64,000 nucleotides of DNA from Typha latifolia (Eukaryota; Streptophyta; Magnoliopsida; Poales; Typhaceae). The DNA lies in contig CM034108.1 of assembly GCA_019914945.1 (NCBI GenBank), positions 4,412,001-4,476,000 of the forward strand, written 5' to 3'. Positions within the stretch are counted from its first letter, which is position 1. Every line of letters begins with the position of its first letter. Positions 27,285 to 38,692 of the stretch are shown piece after piece. The position numbers and the translations under genes are program-made. The notes beneath the pieces are model-generated. The model did no database searches. It saw only the letters and a program-made list of their open reading frames with translations, and was not told the DNA's origin.

Positions 27285-28892
27285 GGATAATGTGTATGCA
27301 GGCCTAAAACTACTAATACGGAGTTTTACCACAGCTATAATTTTCTTTTACTTAAAGTTCATTTTGTGGTTATGTTTGTCCTGGTTGTCTTTTTTGCACT
27401 TCTGCTGTTGTAATTCTGTGTTGCTATTTATTGCATCATATTCATACCCTTCCGTTGCTACACTTCCTAGATTTTGATATTCTGCATAGTAGTGCTATGC
27501 CTTACCCTTTTGGTTGCATAGTCTACTGAATTCCTAGTTTTTTCTTCTCTTTACTTTGATCAGAGATGTTACAAAGAAAAAATAGACAAAATGGTGCTTC
27601 AGGGAATGTATTTATAATTCAACAAGAGTTACATGAACTGAAAAGAGCATAGATCTTCGACATATACAACCACTCTCTTCTTCTTCTGAGAGGGCGAGAG
27701 AGAGAGAGAGAGAGATCTGTGGAGATGTGCAATTATGGACTAATGGGCCCATTGACGTACATTGCGAAGCTTGGGAAATTTCCCACTTAATAGTGTTATT
27801 GTTGACCAAATATAGTGGTAAAACATAATTAAGATGAACCATAACAGAAGCCACTGTCAACTTGATAAAACTGTGTACAAAGATATCTGCCTGAGCCTTC
27901 TATACACCATTCCTAAGAGTTCATCTATCAGGACCAAAGATCTGATTGGCGATACCCTCTCCTATTGTTGGATCTGGAACAACTCTGGTCAAAATATGCA
28001 AGTAATGGCCTATTGGCCTGCCAACTCTTCAATAAGATATAATTCTCTCAAAAAAGAAAAGAAAAAAATCTTTAAAAAGACCTAGTACATAGAGCAGAAA
28101 GAAAAAAAAAGTAGTTCTGAGTTTTAATTCTACTAATTCACGACAAAAGCCATAATTGGATTTCTTCCATATATATTAGAATTGATATTTTATTCGTTTT
28201 CCATCAGCATGTCATATAAGAATGTATGATTTGAGCTTGTTGTGGCCTATTTTTCAAAAGAATTGCCCCAGTTGTCTAAGCGTATATATCAGAAAAGAAT
28301 TTGTCTAGTATGTCGCGTACGAACTCATGATTGATCAAATTAAAAAATAATAAAAAAATAAAAAGAGAAATGGAAGAAAACAAAAGAGACATTAAATACA
28401 TGTAACCAAGTTCATGGAAAAATGAAGACCTTAACAACATTTCTGTAATAGTTGTATCTGTAAACCTACTTTCTCTTGATCTCTCCTGTACTGAAATTTC
28501 ATAAATTTCATCTACAACATGATCTGGGCAGAAACAAGACATGTGAAGCACATACAGTTACTAGACTGATTTGATAAATTGCATCTAACAAGTAAAATCC
28601 TGTCAAATTCTAATATAGCACGTAAAGTTTTGAATTTTACCCAGATTCTGCGGAAGGAAAATCAAGATTAACCGCTCAATAAATGCACACTCAAAAAACA
28701 AGTATATGAAACAGAAAAACATAATCCCAGCTGGGACAACCATCGTAGTATCAAAACCTTATGATATTTACTACTATAGAATACAGAGAGTTTGCATGCT
28801 TCTCACTGAACTAGTTCCACTACTGCTAACACTTCACCTTCATGAAGGATTTCAAGAAACTACACCAAGCCAAACATCAATCAAGGTCAACC
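27285..28892. other. TSR2-GNOM convergent intergenic region
   Basis: About 1.6 kb between two facing stop codons contains the 3' untranslated sequence of both genes and a (GA)n run at 27695-27715. I see no other gene, RNA or transposon signature here. Confidence 0.6.
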
Positions 28893-31800
28893 TCAAGACT
28901 GATCTCCTGATACCTCACCTAGCGGCCCCGAACCAGCACCATCAGGTTGTATTGAACTAACTAGGTCTGATTCCTGACCTTGGAACACTTCCGACTGCAA
29001 AGATGTTGAAATGTTGTTCACATGAAGCCATGTTAACTCCCACAAACTATCGCCACCTATTGTGCTCCTCTTCGCAAGGATCCCTCTTGCTTTCATTACT
29101 AACAACGTGTTTTTGAGGAGTTCTGGAATCAACTCTTGTAGCTTCTCACTCCTCTTACCTCTCACCTTAACCTTCATGTACTTCTCCATCCGACTAAGAA
29201 CCCCCAGCCAAAATTTGCAGAAGCTGCTAAGTCCAAAGAGCTCTGGAAGAAGCTGCAGATGAATCTTTGCCAGTAACTTCATGGCAAGCAGAAGGCTTCC
29301 TTCCATGTTCCTGTAATCTTTCTGTGAGTGGTTCTGAGCAATCTCTAGCAAGTCGTCAAGCATTGCAAAAATAACGTGATCAAATGCCTGCAACCAAGAT
29401 GTGGGCATGAGGGATATCCCTTCTGATCCAACCAAGCATCTCTGCAAGGAAGACAATGCTTGATTCCTCACTTCCTCCCTCTGATCCAAGCACACCTTTC
29501 TCAATGCTTGCAGCAGTCTCAGCCACATCTCCCTTATTCCTTCTGATATCTTTTCAGCTTCCTCACCTGCTTCCTTAGACTCTTTAGACCAGCGCACAAG
29601 ACAGTTTACAGACTCTGCCATAAAATCCATTGCACGGACAGACCTATCTGTTAGGCCAACCCGAGATTCGGCAAACTGTCTTGAAGCTTCAATGCAGAGA
29701 ACATAGTTTGCTGGTGAAAGGTGAACCCCATCAGACATAATAAAAACCAGAGCTTCGAAACCTACTTCAGAAGCTTCTGGATGCCGAGCTGTGATAGACA
29801 GCAAGGACATAATGGTCCGCCAACCCATCTGAGACTTGATGTGAGTAGCATTTGCCTTCACCAAGCGTGTCACCTCTTGTGTAATATTCTCGCAGTAAGC
29901 ATCTGCAACACGTGCATCAAGCTTCAAAACTAATTGAAGTGATCTTAGCAGCTCATCAGCAAGATTCTCCTTGTAAGGAAGCAGTCTTTGACAAATGCGC
30001 AGGAGTCCAAAAACTGCTTTCTCTACAAGAGCGCAAGGCATCACAGTGGACTGAACTATATTGGCAATATGCTCATATACACCCTGCCAAAGAATCACAA
30101 TTCTATCTCTGTTGTTTAGAGTAATAGCAATAAGAAGTTCCAGGCAGAAAACTGCTGTGTCTTCATCATCAGGAGAGTTTGTCACTTTCTGAGGCCGACC
30201 TGCTGCCCATATAAGTGCCCTTGCAAGCTGCAGTAATGAATCAGCCTGCAAGAACTTGCTCTCGGTGAAGATACTATCAATGTGACACTTCTGGATTGTC
30301 TGAAGAGTTCTTTGGTGCGCAGCAAGTTGCTGCTCAGTTGGTTGTGATCTTGGTTCTTCTGTGTCAAGTGATAATAGTTGGCTAAACCTTCCCATAAGGC
30401 CAGAGGATCTGCGAGGAGTACCAATCGCGGGAATGTGAGATGTGGAAAGTGAATTAGGAGCTGGTTTCCCCTGGACTGTTTCTGAAGGCAGTTCTGAATC
30501 ATCAGCCGCATCGCTAGCAACACGGGCAGGAAGCAGACCTAGCTTGTGCAGCCTTAAGATACAGTCCAATATATTCCTCCAGCCAGTGCGTATGAAATCA
30601 CCATATCTGTTAGCTATGTTGAACAATGTTTCGGTTGCCAACCTAGCCTTCATATCATCCCCAAAGGCTGTAACTGGTTCTTCAACCAATGATGTGTTCA
30701 ATAGGGTTGTGAATTTACAAAGGGAAACAACTAGATCATCCAAAACATCTTCTAGATGATGGAAAGCAGAGATCTTTGCCACAGCCAAGAAGCCATCTAC
30801 ACAAGTTAGCAGGACTTCTTCATGTTCAGCATAATCAAATACCACTGCAATGGCAGCAATTGTGGGACCTGACATGATTGCAAACATATCATGGTCAAGG
30901 AAAGGCCGCAAATCACAGACAATATACGGAGATGTCGATTTTGACTTCCGCATTAAATCTATCCAACGACTGGGAGACATCTCAAAGAAACCAATACCCT
31001 GGTCAGGAATGGTTCTTATCTCATTCCTGCAGATTGAGTGATAGAGCTCAGACAGGAATTCCCGTGGGAGGTCATTGCCTCCATTAATGTGGCGGTTATT
31101 CCTAATGAAGTCCTCTTCAGTCATCTTCTTTTTCACCTGCACATTATGTTGATCTGTGTTCAGCATGATAAGTGAGTACGATAACAGAAGAGCAGCATCC
31201 TTGTTGGCAAGAATCTTTGGAGACTGTTCATAGTATCTCTCTGAAAAAGCCTCGAGAACCCTCTGTATTTTCTGCGACTCACCTGGCAGCCGGAAGGTCT
31301 CCAAAAAGAGCCTCAGAGCAGTATCCAGATTCATGTCCTGAAAATCAAAAGTCCCAGCAAATTCATGAAGCACCTGAACACAAAACTCGTCATGATTACC
31401 CAAGAAATCTCCAACAAGATTCTTATCCAAACCAGCTGTATATCTGAAAAAACAAGCAACACTCTGCGGGTCAAGCTTCTCCGGCAAGAGATGGGTCCCT
31501 TGAAGAAATTCCAATCCCTTCTTTGGATCCCTATTGAAATGATCAGCACCTATCATCAGCCTCCTCTTGATATACTTCCTTCGTCGAACAAACTTAACCC
31601 AATGGTCAGGATCAGAATAATTCTCACACTTGACTGCCCAAAAGGGAATATATTCCTCAAGCTCCACTGCTTCTTGCTCCGAACGTTGAGGTGCATTACC
31701 TATTCTGTTAGCCATCCCCTGAATTACTGCAATCAAACCATCCAGGGCTAGAACATGCATAGAAGATAAAGGGCAATTTACAGGAAATGCACTTTTTGAA

Positions 31801-33359
31801 AGAAGGTTGGCAAGCTCTTCAAATATATTGCTGCAAGTTATGTCGCAGTCCAGATTGGCATACATTTCTGCCATAAAAGTCTTCTGCCGGCAGAAGTCCA
31901 CAAGAGCCTCCATAGCAACTTCCTGCTGATGGTAGCTTGCCCCATACCGTGTTTGTGCTAGCCTCAATATCACACACGAGAAGAACGCCTCAAGCTGCAA
32001 TTTGAGCTCTGTTCGCAAGTGATGATAAAGATTCAAGACAATGCTGCAGACCACCGAAAGGATCAGCGGGTTCATTGACAAGCCAAACTGCATCAGATTC
32101 CGGAAGAGCTCATCCTGTATCAAAGCCAACAATTTCGGGTGCTTCCTAATCGAAGCTCCCCCTAATTCAATAGCAGTATTGATCAACCCAAGAGCAAATA
32201 ATGGCACATCTTCATCAAAAGCCACAGCATTGGTGTTAGGATTCATCCCAATTTGCTCAACAACATTCAGAAGAGAACATAAAAAATGGAATATCTCAAC
32301 CATGCAAGGAATCCCATAAGGCTCCACCAAGACCCCCCCACCATTTGAAGCTTCCAAATTGCTTACATTATCATCGATGGCACCTGTCCCAGACCCAAAA
32401 CTTCCATTTCCATTTTCCTCTTGCTTTATCCCAAAAGCCTGATCCTTGTCAACACCACCAATCTGCACAAGTAAAGTTCAAGAAGATATACAAGTATACA
32501 ACCTTGTTTTAAACTATTATAGAGCGGCATGCCTTAATAATGCATTACTTCATTTCATCTCAGTTTCCACGAATTGGTTGATGTATATATACATAGAAAT
32601 TATTACCTGCGGTTTGATGTAAGGCTGCTCCGGGCCATCACCGACATTGGGCAAATGCAAGAAGACGCAGCGGACGAGCTCGTGCATCGTATACCGCGAG
32701 AACTTCTGCAGGAGCTCCCCCTTGGTCCCGGCCTGGTGCACGACGCGGAAGCACGTGTTGACGATCGTGCACACGTGCTCGTTGCCGAGGGCGGCGCTGG
32801 CCGCGCGGCTCCGCATGCAGGCGAGGAGGACCTGCAGGATCTTCATTAGGACCGTCTCCTCGGACGCCGCATCCGTCACCTCGAACCGGCAGCTCGTCAC
32901 GGCGTCGACCACCTCCTGCATTGCAGAGCCCATTCCGGGGGCGGCCAGCGCGGCGTCCATAGTCAAGATCTTGTAGACCGAGGACAGCGCGATGCTGGTG
33001 ATGGGCGCGCCGGTCTCGTCGGATCGGACGACGTCTAAGAAGGGGCGGAGGTAGCCTGATGGGTCGAGGGAGCTCGCCGGGCCCGAAGAGAAGAGGCGAC
33101 GGCGAAGGAACTTGAGGTTCTGGACAAGGGGATGCTCGAGGTGGTGGTCGTCGGCGGCGGAGGAGGAGCCGTAGCGGCCGCTACCCCACCGCACGTTGCG
33201 TCGCATCACGGCGAGGACGGAGCTGACCTCGGAGTTGATGACGCAGGCCAAGGCGGCGTGCTCGGCAGGAGGGGAGGATGCCCCGGGGCTCTCCGGGGAG
33301 TCCGAGGACTCCTCCTCGATGGGATTTATGGTGGAATTCTGCAGCCGCGGACGCCCCAT
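28893..33359 (-). CDS. GNOM: GNOM-type ARF guanine-nucleotide exchange factor (GBF1 class)
   Basis: Two exons, 33359-32607 and 32462-28893, separated by a 144-base GT-AG intron, give 1440 residues, against 1451 for Arabidopsis GNOM. Order: N-terminal DCB region with LAVMRRNVRW and PFLDVVRSDETGAPIT; HUS box NLDCD at about 454-458; Sec7 domain at about 545-735 with FRLPGE, whose catalytic glutamate is residue 646; then C-terminal HDS regions ending in SLWELTWLHVNNI. GNOM activates ARF GTPases at Golgi and endosomal membranes and supports polar PIN recycling and auxin transport. Met684 in YSLIMLNTDQHN lies 38 residues after the catalytic Glu, matching GNOM Met696; its presence predicts brefeldin A sensitivity and separates it from GNL1, which has Leu. 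Exon 1 is strongly GC-rich. The start is supported by MGRPRLQ, like the GNOM N-terminus. A paralogue within the GNOM clade cannot be excluded. Confidence 0.97.
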
Positions 33360-35737
33360 GATTGGGAAATCGAAGCAAATTTATATGGAAGAGGCTTCAA
33401 GAGGGCATTAGGGTAAGTGGGTACTTATGGGTCTCGATCAAAATGGGATTTTGATGAGGGGTTTAGGGAAATGAGGACTCGGATACCGGAGATCGGAGTA
33501 GATCTGGGTTTGGAGAAGACAAGAGAGGGTGTTTCGTGTTATATTACTATGAGAAGAGTAACAAAGCAGATGAGAGACATTGAGAACAAGAGGGAGAAGA
33601 AGACTAGAAGAGGAGGAGGAGTAGAGGAGACGCCATTAGAGAGATCTGGAGGAGGAGGAGGAGGGGTTAAGGGAGGGGCGGAGACTGGAATTCTTCGCCC
33701 CCGGCGTATTGTAGCAAAAGCTGGCTCTTTTGGATGCTTTATTTTACTCTCCTTTGGGTGAGTCAAGCTTTAGTCATTTTTCCAATTAACCACTCCATTC
33801 TTTGTTAACGATCTCTAAATCAAAGGGTACGTTAATCATACTTTGACCTCTGACCTCTACCCGATTTTCAAATTGACCTCCTTAGTTATTTTCATTTTTT
33901 TTATATATATTATCTTTCACCAATTTTGTTGATTTTAAGAATATCAAATAATCATTTTAATCCTTAATGTAACTATTTTTCTTCTAAAATAGTAATAAAA
34001 TGGTTCTTAGAAGGGTTTAAAATTTATCCATATTTTTTTTAACAAAAAAAAATAATGTATCACTAATCCGAATGAATATTTTAGAGATTTTACATAATTT
34101 TTTTAGTAAAGAGACTTTGCATAGTTATGGAAGTCAATGTGACAATTTATCCGTCTGTGATCGGATCTAAATTTAATTTATACTCTATAGTTTTATTTGT
34201 GTCGCAAATTGTCATTTTTTTTTCTAATATATTTAACCAAACTAGTGAATTTGAAGACTTTCATTAGAGACAAAATTAAAAAAAAAATTATATAAACATC
34301 TGTACCATTTAAAATAATGTTGATTGAATTTCAGACGATAAAAATAGAATAAAAATATTTTTTTTATATTATTATTTTCTAAAATTTAATCTCTATTATT
34401 TTAGATATATTAGAAAGTTTATTAAATTATTTATAATTTCATCTCTAACAAGGATCTTCCAATTCGACCTCAAATTTAATTAAATATAAAAAAATTATAC
34501 TTTAATCTAAACAACAAAGTGGGTAAATTGACACAAATAAAACTGTATAAGAGAGATGAATTTAGGCTATTACAACAGGTAATATATATTCTTCCCAACT
34601 AAATAAGAGTGTCTATATAAAAATATATAATAGTAATTATCCCTAAATTGAACAATAGTTATTTGCAAAACAAATACATAAGATTAGGAGTAAAATAGAA
34701 ATATATTGACTGTAATCGTAAAAGAGAATATGGAAATTGTAAATAAATTTAATATGGGAGTTATTGCAATCCTACAATATCTTTTGTAGAAAAGTTTAGG
34801 TAGTTTGTAAGGTAAACCAATACATTATATTATCTAAGATGCCTATAGGCTTTTTTTTTAATATATATTTTATTTTATTATTTTCTTTTCAAGCTATCTT
34901 TATTAAAGAAGAAATAAGAGAGACTAAACTCCCATTCACTTTAGGAATAACTTTTTTCTTATTCAAAAATACAACTCCTTATTCTAAAATAATAGCTAAA
35001 TATTATCGTAACCCTATTTTAAAATATACTATTATTCATCAAAATTATATTTTATACCGGATATTTAACATAAATAGAAATTTACCATTGATATCTATCA
35101 CATTGACTTATTTTATATCAAATCAAAGAGTATTCATAGTAATTTTACTAAAAATAAAACACATATTTTTCATCTTTTCCTTCACTTTAATCACATCAAA
35201 GATAATTATTGCATCGTTATTCTAGAATACAAGTGAGCCTAAGAATAGTTATTCTTAGAATAAAGACCTTATTTTTAGAATAACAAAAAAGAATACATAT
35301 TTTAAAATTGACTTTATTCCTAAAGTAAATGATGCCTAACATGTCATTTGAGCATGTCTGTATTCTATAATAATATCGAATTTTCTTCTTCTCATTTCTT
35401 CATAGAAATGACATATTAAACACGCAACCGCCTTATATTAATTAAAATTTGCATTCTTCTTTCTCTAACTAAAGTGGAAAATACAATAATTATATAATAT
35501 ATTTGAAGTCATTATTCTTAAAAATATTTAATTGCTAGAAAGTGAATGCAAGTACTCACTTTCAAAAAATTATGTACTTTTGATGTTTAATTATAAAAAA
35601 TAAATTAAAGAATGACTTACTTACCTACTAAAAATAATTTTACTTTCTCTCTTTAACTTCCTTTCTTAAAAAGAAGAGTCACTTTGCTAAAATAAAATAT
35701 TTCATTGAACTCTACTTTATAGCACCCAAGCACACTC
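33360..35737. other. GNOM upstream region, then AT-rich spacer
   Basis: Positions 33360-33760 are purine-rich (GGAGGAGGAGG near 33650) and probably hold the GNOM 5' leader and promoter; no TATA box is obvious. From about 33780 the DNA is extremely AT-rich. A 128-codon open frame at 34839-35225 is rich in Ile, Phe and Leu, as expected for chance translation of AT-rich DNA, and I do not call it a gene. Confidence 0.5.
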
Positions 35738-37161
35738 ATTTTGTAGTTATTACTTGTAGTTCATAATTATTACTTTTTAATTTGCATATTAATTTTTGGT
35801 TATTAATTTTGTAGTTCATAGTTATTAAATATAATTTACAATTATTACTCTTTTACTTCATAGTTATTGAATGTAATTCACAGTTATTACACTTAGAGTG
35901 TGTTTGTTTGAGGGATATAAAGATGAGATTCGATTAGTTATTCTGCGGGCCTCTCATGTTTACAAATTAATATATGAGATTAAGAATGAATGCCATATCC
36001 CAAAAGAGGGACATAACATCCCTCGTAAAGGTTATGATGATATATCCTGAGGGTATTATTTTATTACTATATTTATTATATAAGAAATAATAAATTTAGA
36101 TGTATAAATAAAAATAACTAACTATCTTAATTACTCAATTATTATTATTATTATTAGTAGTATTTTATATTTATATTTATTTAAAGTATTGCTATATCAA
36201 CAAACAAAAAAACATTACATTTTTATTTTTTATTATTAAAATTTATATATAACTTATTCTATTATTTGTATTATATTTGGTTTTAATTCTGATTATTTTG
36301 AATTGAACATGCTTAACTTTTATAATTAATATAATATAACTTAATGATATAATTTAAGTTTGAGATAATCAATAATAGTTTAAAATAGTAATTGATGTTA
36401 CTAATAGAATTATAATATAGTACTAGTAATCCTCTCTTATCTAATTATACAACACCTTAAAAGTTCACAATTATTAAACATAATTCGCAGCTATTAAACA
36501 TAATTCACAAATACTTTACTTATTATGTAGATAAATGAGTGTAAGAGAGACTATTTATCAATGTCCATTTATTTTCAAGACAAAGGTGACTGAATAATAT
36601 TTTATGTAAGAGAAGAAGTTATGTATCTTAATTTAGCTAAAAGAGAAGATATAATAACTATGCAATACATTAAAGTTATTATTCTTATAGTTCACGGTTA
36701 TACTCTTATTTGTAGATGTTACTCTTGTTGTTCACAAAATTATTTATTATTTACGGTTACTATTCTTATAGTTCGTAGTTATTACTCTTAAATTTCATAA
36801 TTATCTAAGATAATTCACATGTATTGTACGTAATTTATAATTATTTGACATATTATATAAATATATATAAGAAAGATCAAATACATATCACTATCTATAT
36901 CTTCCCGAGACAAAAGTGATAGGATAATACATTCTAGAAAAACAAATCAGACTATATTTAATGCATAGCAAACTTCTCTATTTTTGTCTCAGTATAAGGG
37001 TAGTCACTCTTAGTTTTGAGGAAAAAAAAATTATAATGCCTAAGGAGATTGATCTATCACAAATTATAGGGGAAGCGAATAACTAAACTAGATAGATCAA
37101 ATGCATTGTTCGTGATTATTGTTCGCAGTTACTGTTCAACAACATTGTTCATGTTTATTAT
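35738..37161. repeat. Degenerate short-motif tract (TTCAyArTTATTA-like), interrupted
   Basis: Variants of a unit of about 20-25 bases, resembling GTAGTTCATAGTTATTA, recur at 35738-35890, 36460-36530, 36670-36850 and 37115-37161. The segment 35893-36450 lacks the motif and starts with GTGTTTGTTTGAGGGATA, so it is probably an insertion. The LTR retroelement at 37162 lies at the tract's right edge, and a similar motif (TGTTCACACACAATAAT) appears just beyond it near 42635. Confidence 0.5.
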
Positions 37162-37744
37162 TGTTACGGTCTGACTAGGGCTCGATCTGTAATAACAGTC
37201 TAGGAATCAATTAAAGTGGGTTGACGGGTGCGTTAGAGGGGCGGAAGGTGTGGGGCACGGTGGAGAGAGAGAGAGAGGGAAAGATGGGCAACAATGATGG
37301 TGATGAAGATAGATTAAGTTACCACTACTCCTAATCATTCTTACTCCTATGATAGTCTAATACTAAGTAGATGATTCTCAAGCTGAATAAACAAATAGAT
37401 GGGCCCCTCCTATTTATAGAGGTCAAGTACAAGAATCTTATTAGGGCTAAGATTAGCTCTAAAAGCTTATACAACTCAAACTAGGATTAGCCCTAAAAGC
37501 TTATATAAGAGATAAGCATGAATTAAATAAAATAAATAAATAGCATGTTCAACTTGGTTGGGCCCACTTCCCCTAACGCGGCCCCTTTAGCAAACTAAGA
37601 TTAGCCCTAAAAGATTATATAAGAGATAAACATGAATTAAATAAAAAAATAAATAGCATGTTCAACTTGGTTGGGCCCACTTCCCCTAACGCGGCCCCTT
37701 TAGCCTGTGACACTTGATTCTAGTCGGGTTTGGCTCGGACTGCA
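37162..37744 (-). repeat. Left (3') LTR of retroelement
   Basis: It aligns with 42291-42614 over its first 220 bases and last 30. It is longer than its partner because it holds a 114-bp tandem duplication (37478-37591 and 37592-37705, each with GCCCACTTCCCCTAACGCGG) and because the right copy has lost sequence in the middle. Confidence 0.75.
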
Positions 37745-37775
37745 TCACTCTACTATGCTTTTGCTTATATTGACC

Positions 37776-37925
37776 TCAAGGTGAGAAGTTCTTGACCTGC
37801 TCCTCCATCATGATTGTTGTAGAGAAGGTCTCCAATAAGGTCTTAGGCCGCATGGCCTTAACCTTCTCCTGAATGTCAAACCTGAGTCCGCTAACAAAGG
37901 TGTTGTGAAGGGTCGAGTTGGATTA
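37776..37925 (-). pseudogene. Ty3/gypsy-type gag fragment
   Basis: One minus-strand frame reads NTFVSGLRFDIQEKVKAM, continues RPKTLLETFSTTIMMEEQ and then meets a stop. This resembles the C-terminal part of the retrotransposon gag domain (the F-x-x-GL-x-x-x-I/v-x-x-x-V motif followed by RP.TL). The rest of gag and all of pol are missing, so only a relic remains, close to the 3' LTR. Confidence 0.55.
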
Positions 37926-37951
37926 ACTTGGCACACTATTATAGACCCACT

Positions 37952-38350
37952 CAATGCACTTGCCTTGCCAACGACATACCGGCACGTGGCAGGAGGGGTG
38001 CCCCGCATGGCACCCCTAATAATAGTTTCATCGCTCACCATCGACCTCGTCGTCGAGCTACCCGTCGCCGATGTCCACTCGCTAATCACCGCTCGCTGCC
38101 CGCCGTCGCCCTCACTTCGTCGGGTGCCCTAGCCCGCTCGAGAGAGAAGAGAGATCGAGAGAGAGAGAGGAGTTAAAAACTTAAGTTGCGGGTTCGGATC
38201 CAGATCTCTCCTCTCTCTCGGGCGGGCTAGGGTACTCGACGAAGCGACGACGACGACGAGCGGCGGGCAATAGCGACTGCAAAGGCGAAGGTAAGTATCC
38301 CTTACCTTTTTCTCTCATTCTCTTCCGGCATGACCGGCAAGCATGTATTG
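37952..38350. mobile_element. hAT-like hairpin MITE, copy 2
   Basis: It shares with the element at 4173 the run GGCACGTGGCA-GAGGGGTGCC, the segment around GTCGTCGAGCTAC, GGGTGCCCTAGCCCG and the AAGGCGAAGGTAAGTATCCC region. Ends are CAATGCACTTGCC and, on the opposite strand, CAATACATGCTTGCC. It has a central hairpin of GA and TC arms (about 38117-38236). Flanking octamers do not match, so no target duplication is claimed. It sits inside the LTR retroelement. Confidence 0.55.
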
Positions 38351-38692
38351 TGGTTCGCTAGGTAAGCTTAGTTTGGACCACCTAGAAGTTTTCATACATA
38401 GTTGGATCGAATCGAGTATATAATGCGAATACAAACTATCCCAAGTCAGAAAAGTTTGAGTTTGTTGAGCCATCTAAAACATTTGATAATGGCTTTCATC
38501 TAAGTGGAACGATGTCAATATGACATTTTGCTAGTTCGAGGTTCCTTCATAAGCAAAGAACTGTTCCGCTCAATAGAGCCAATCATGCGAGTTGCCTCCT
38601 GCAAACTTGGAGAACTTAATGAAACACTCACTTCTAAAAATCACGTGTTTCTCACGTGGAGAGATCCACGTGACTCTCACATGATCTATCAG

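Noticed and set aside
30182..33411. Several plus- and minus-strand open frames over GNOM
   Set aside because: They are shadows of the GNOM coding frame; the GC-rich first exon in particular opens the opposite strand.
34839..35225. 128-codon open frame, hydrophobic
   Set aside because: It lies in extremely AT-rich DNA, its Ile/Phe/Leu/Lys composition is what AT-rich sequence gives by chance, and no family is recognisable.
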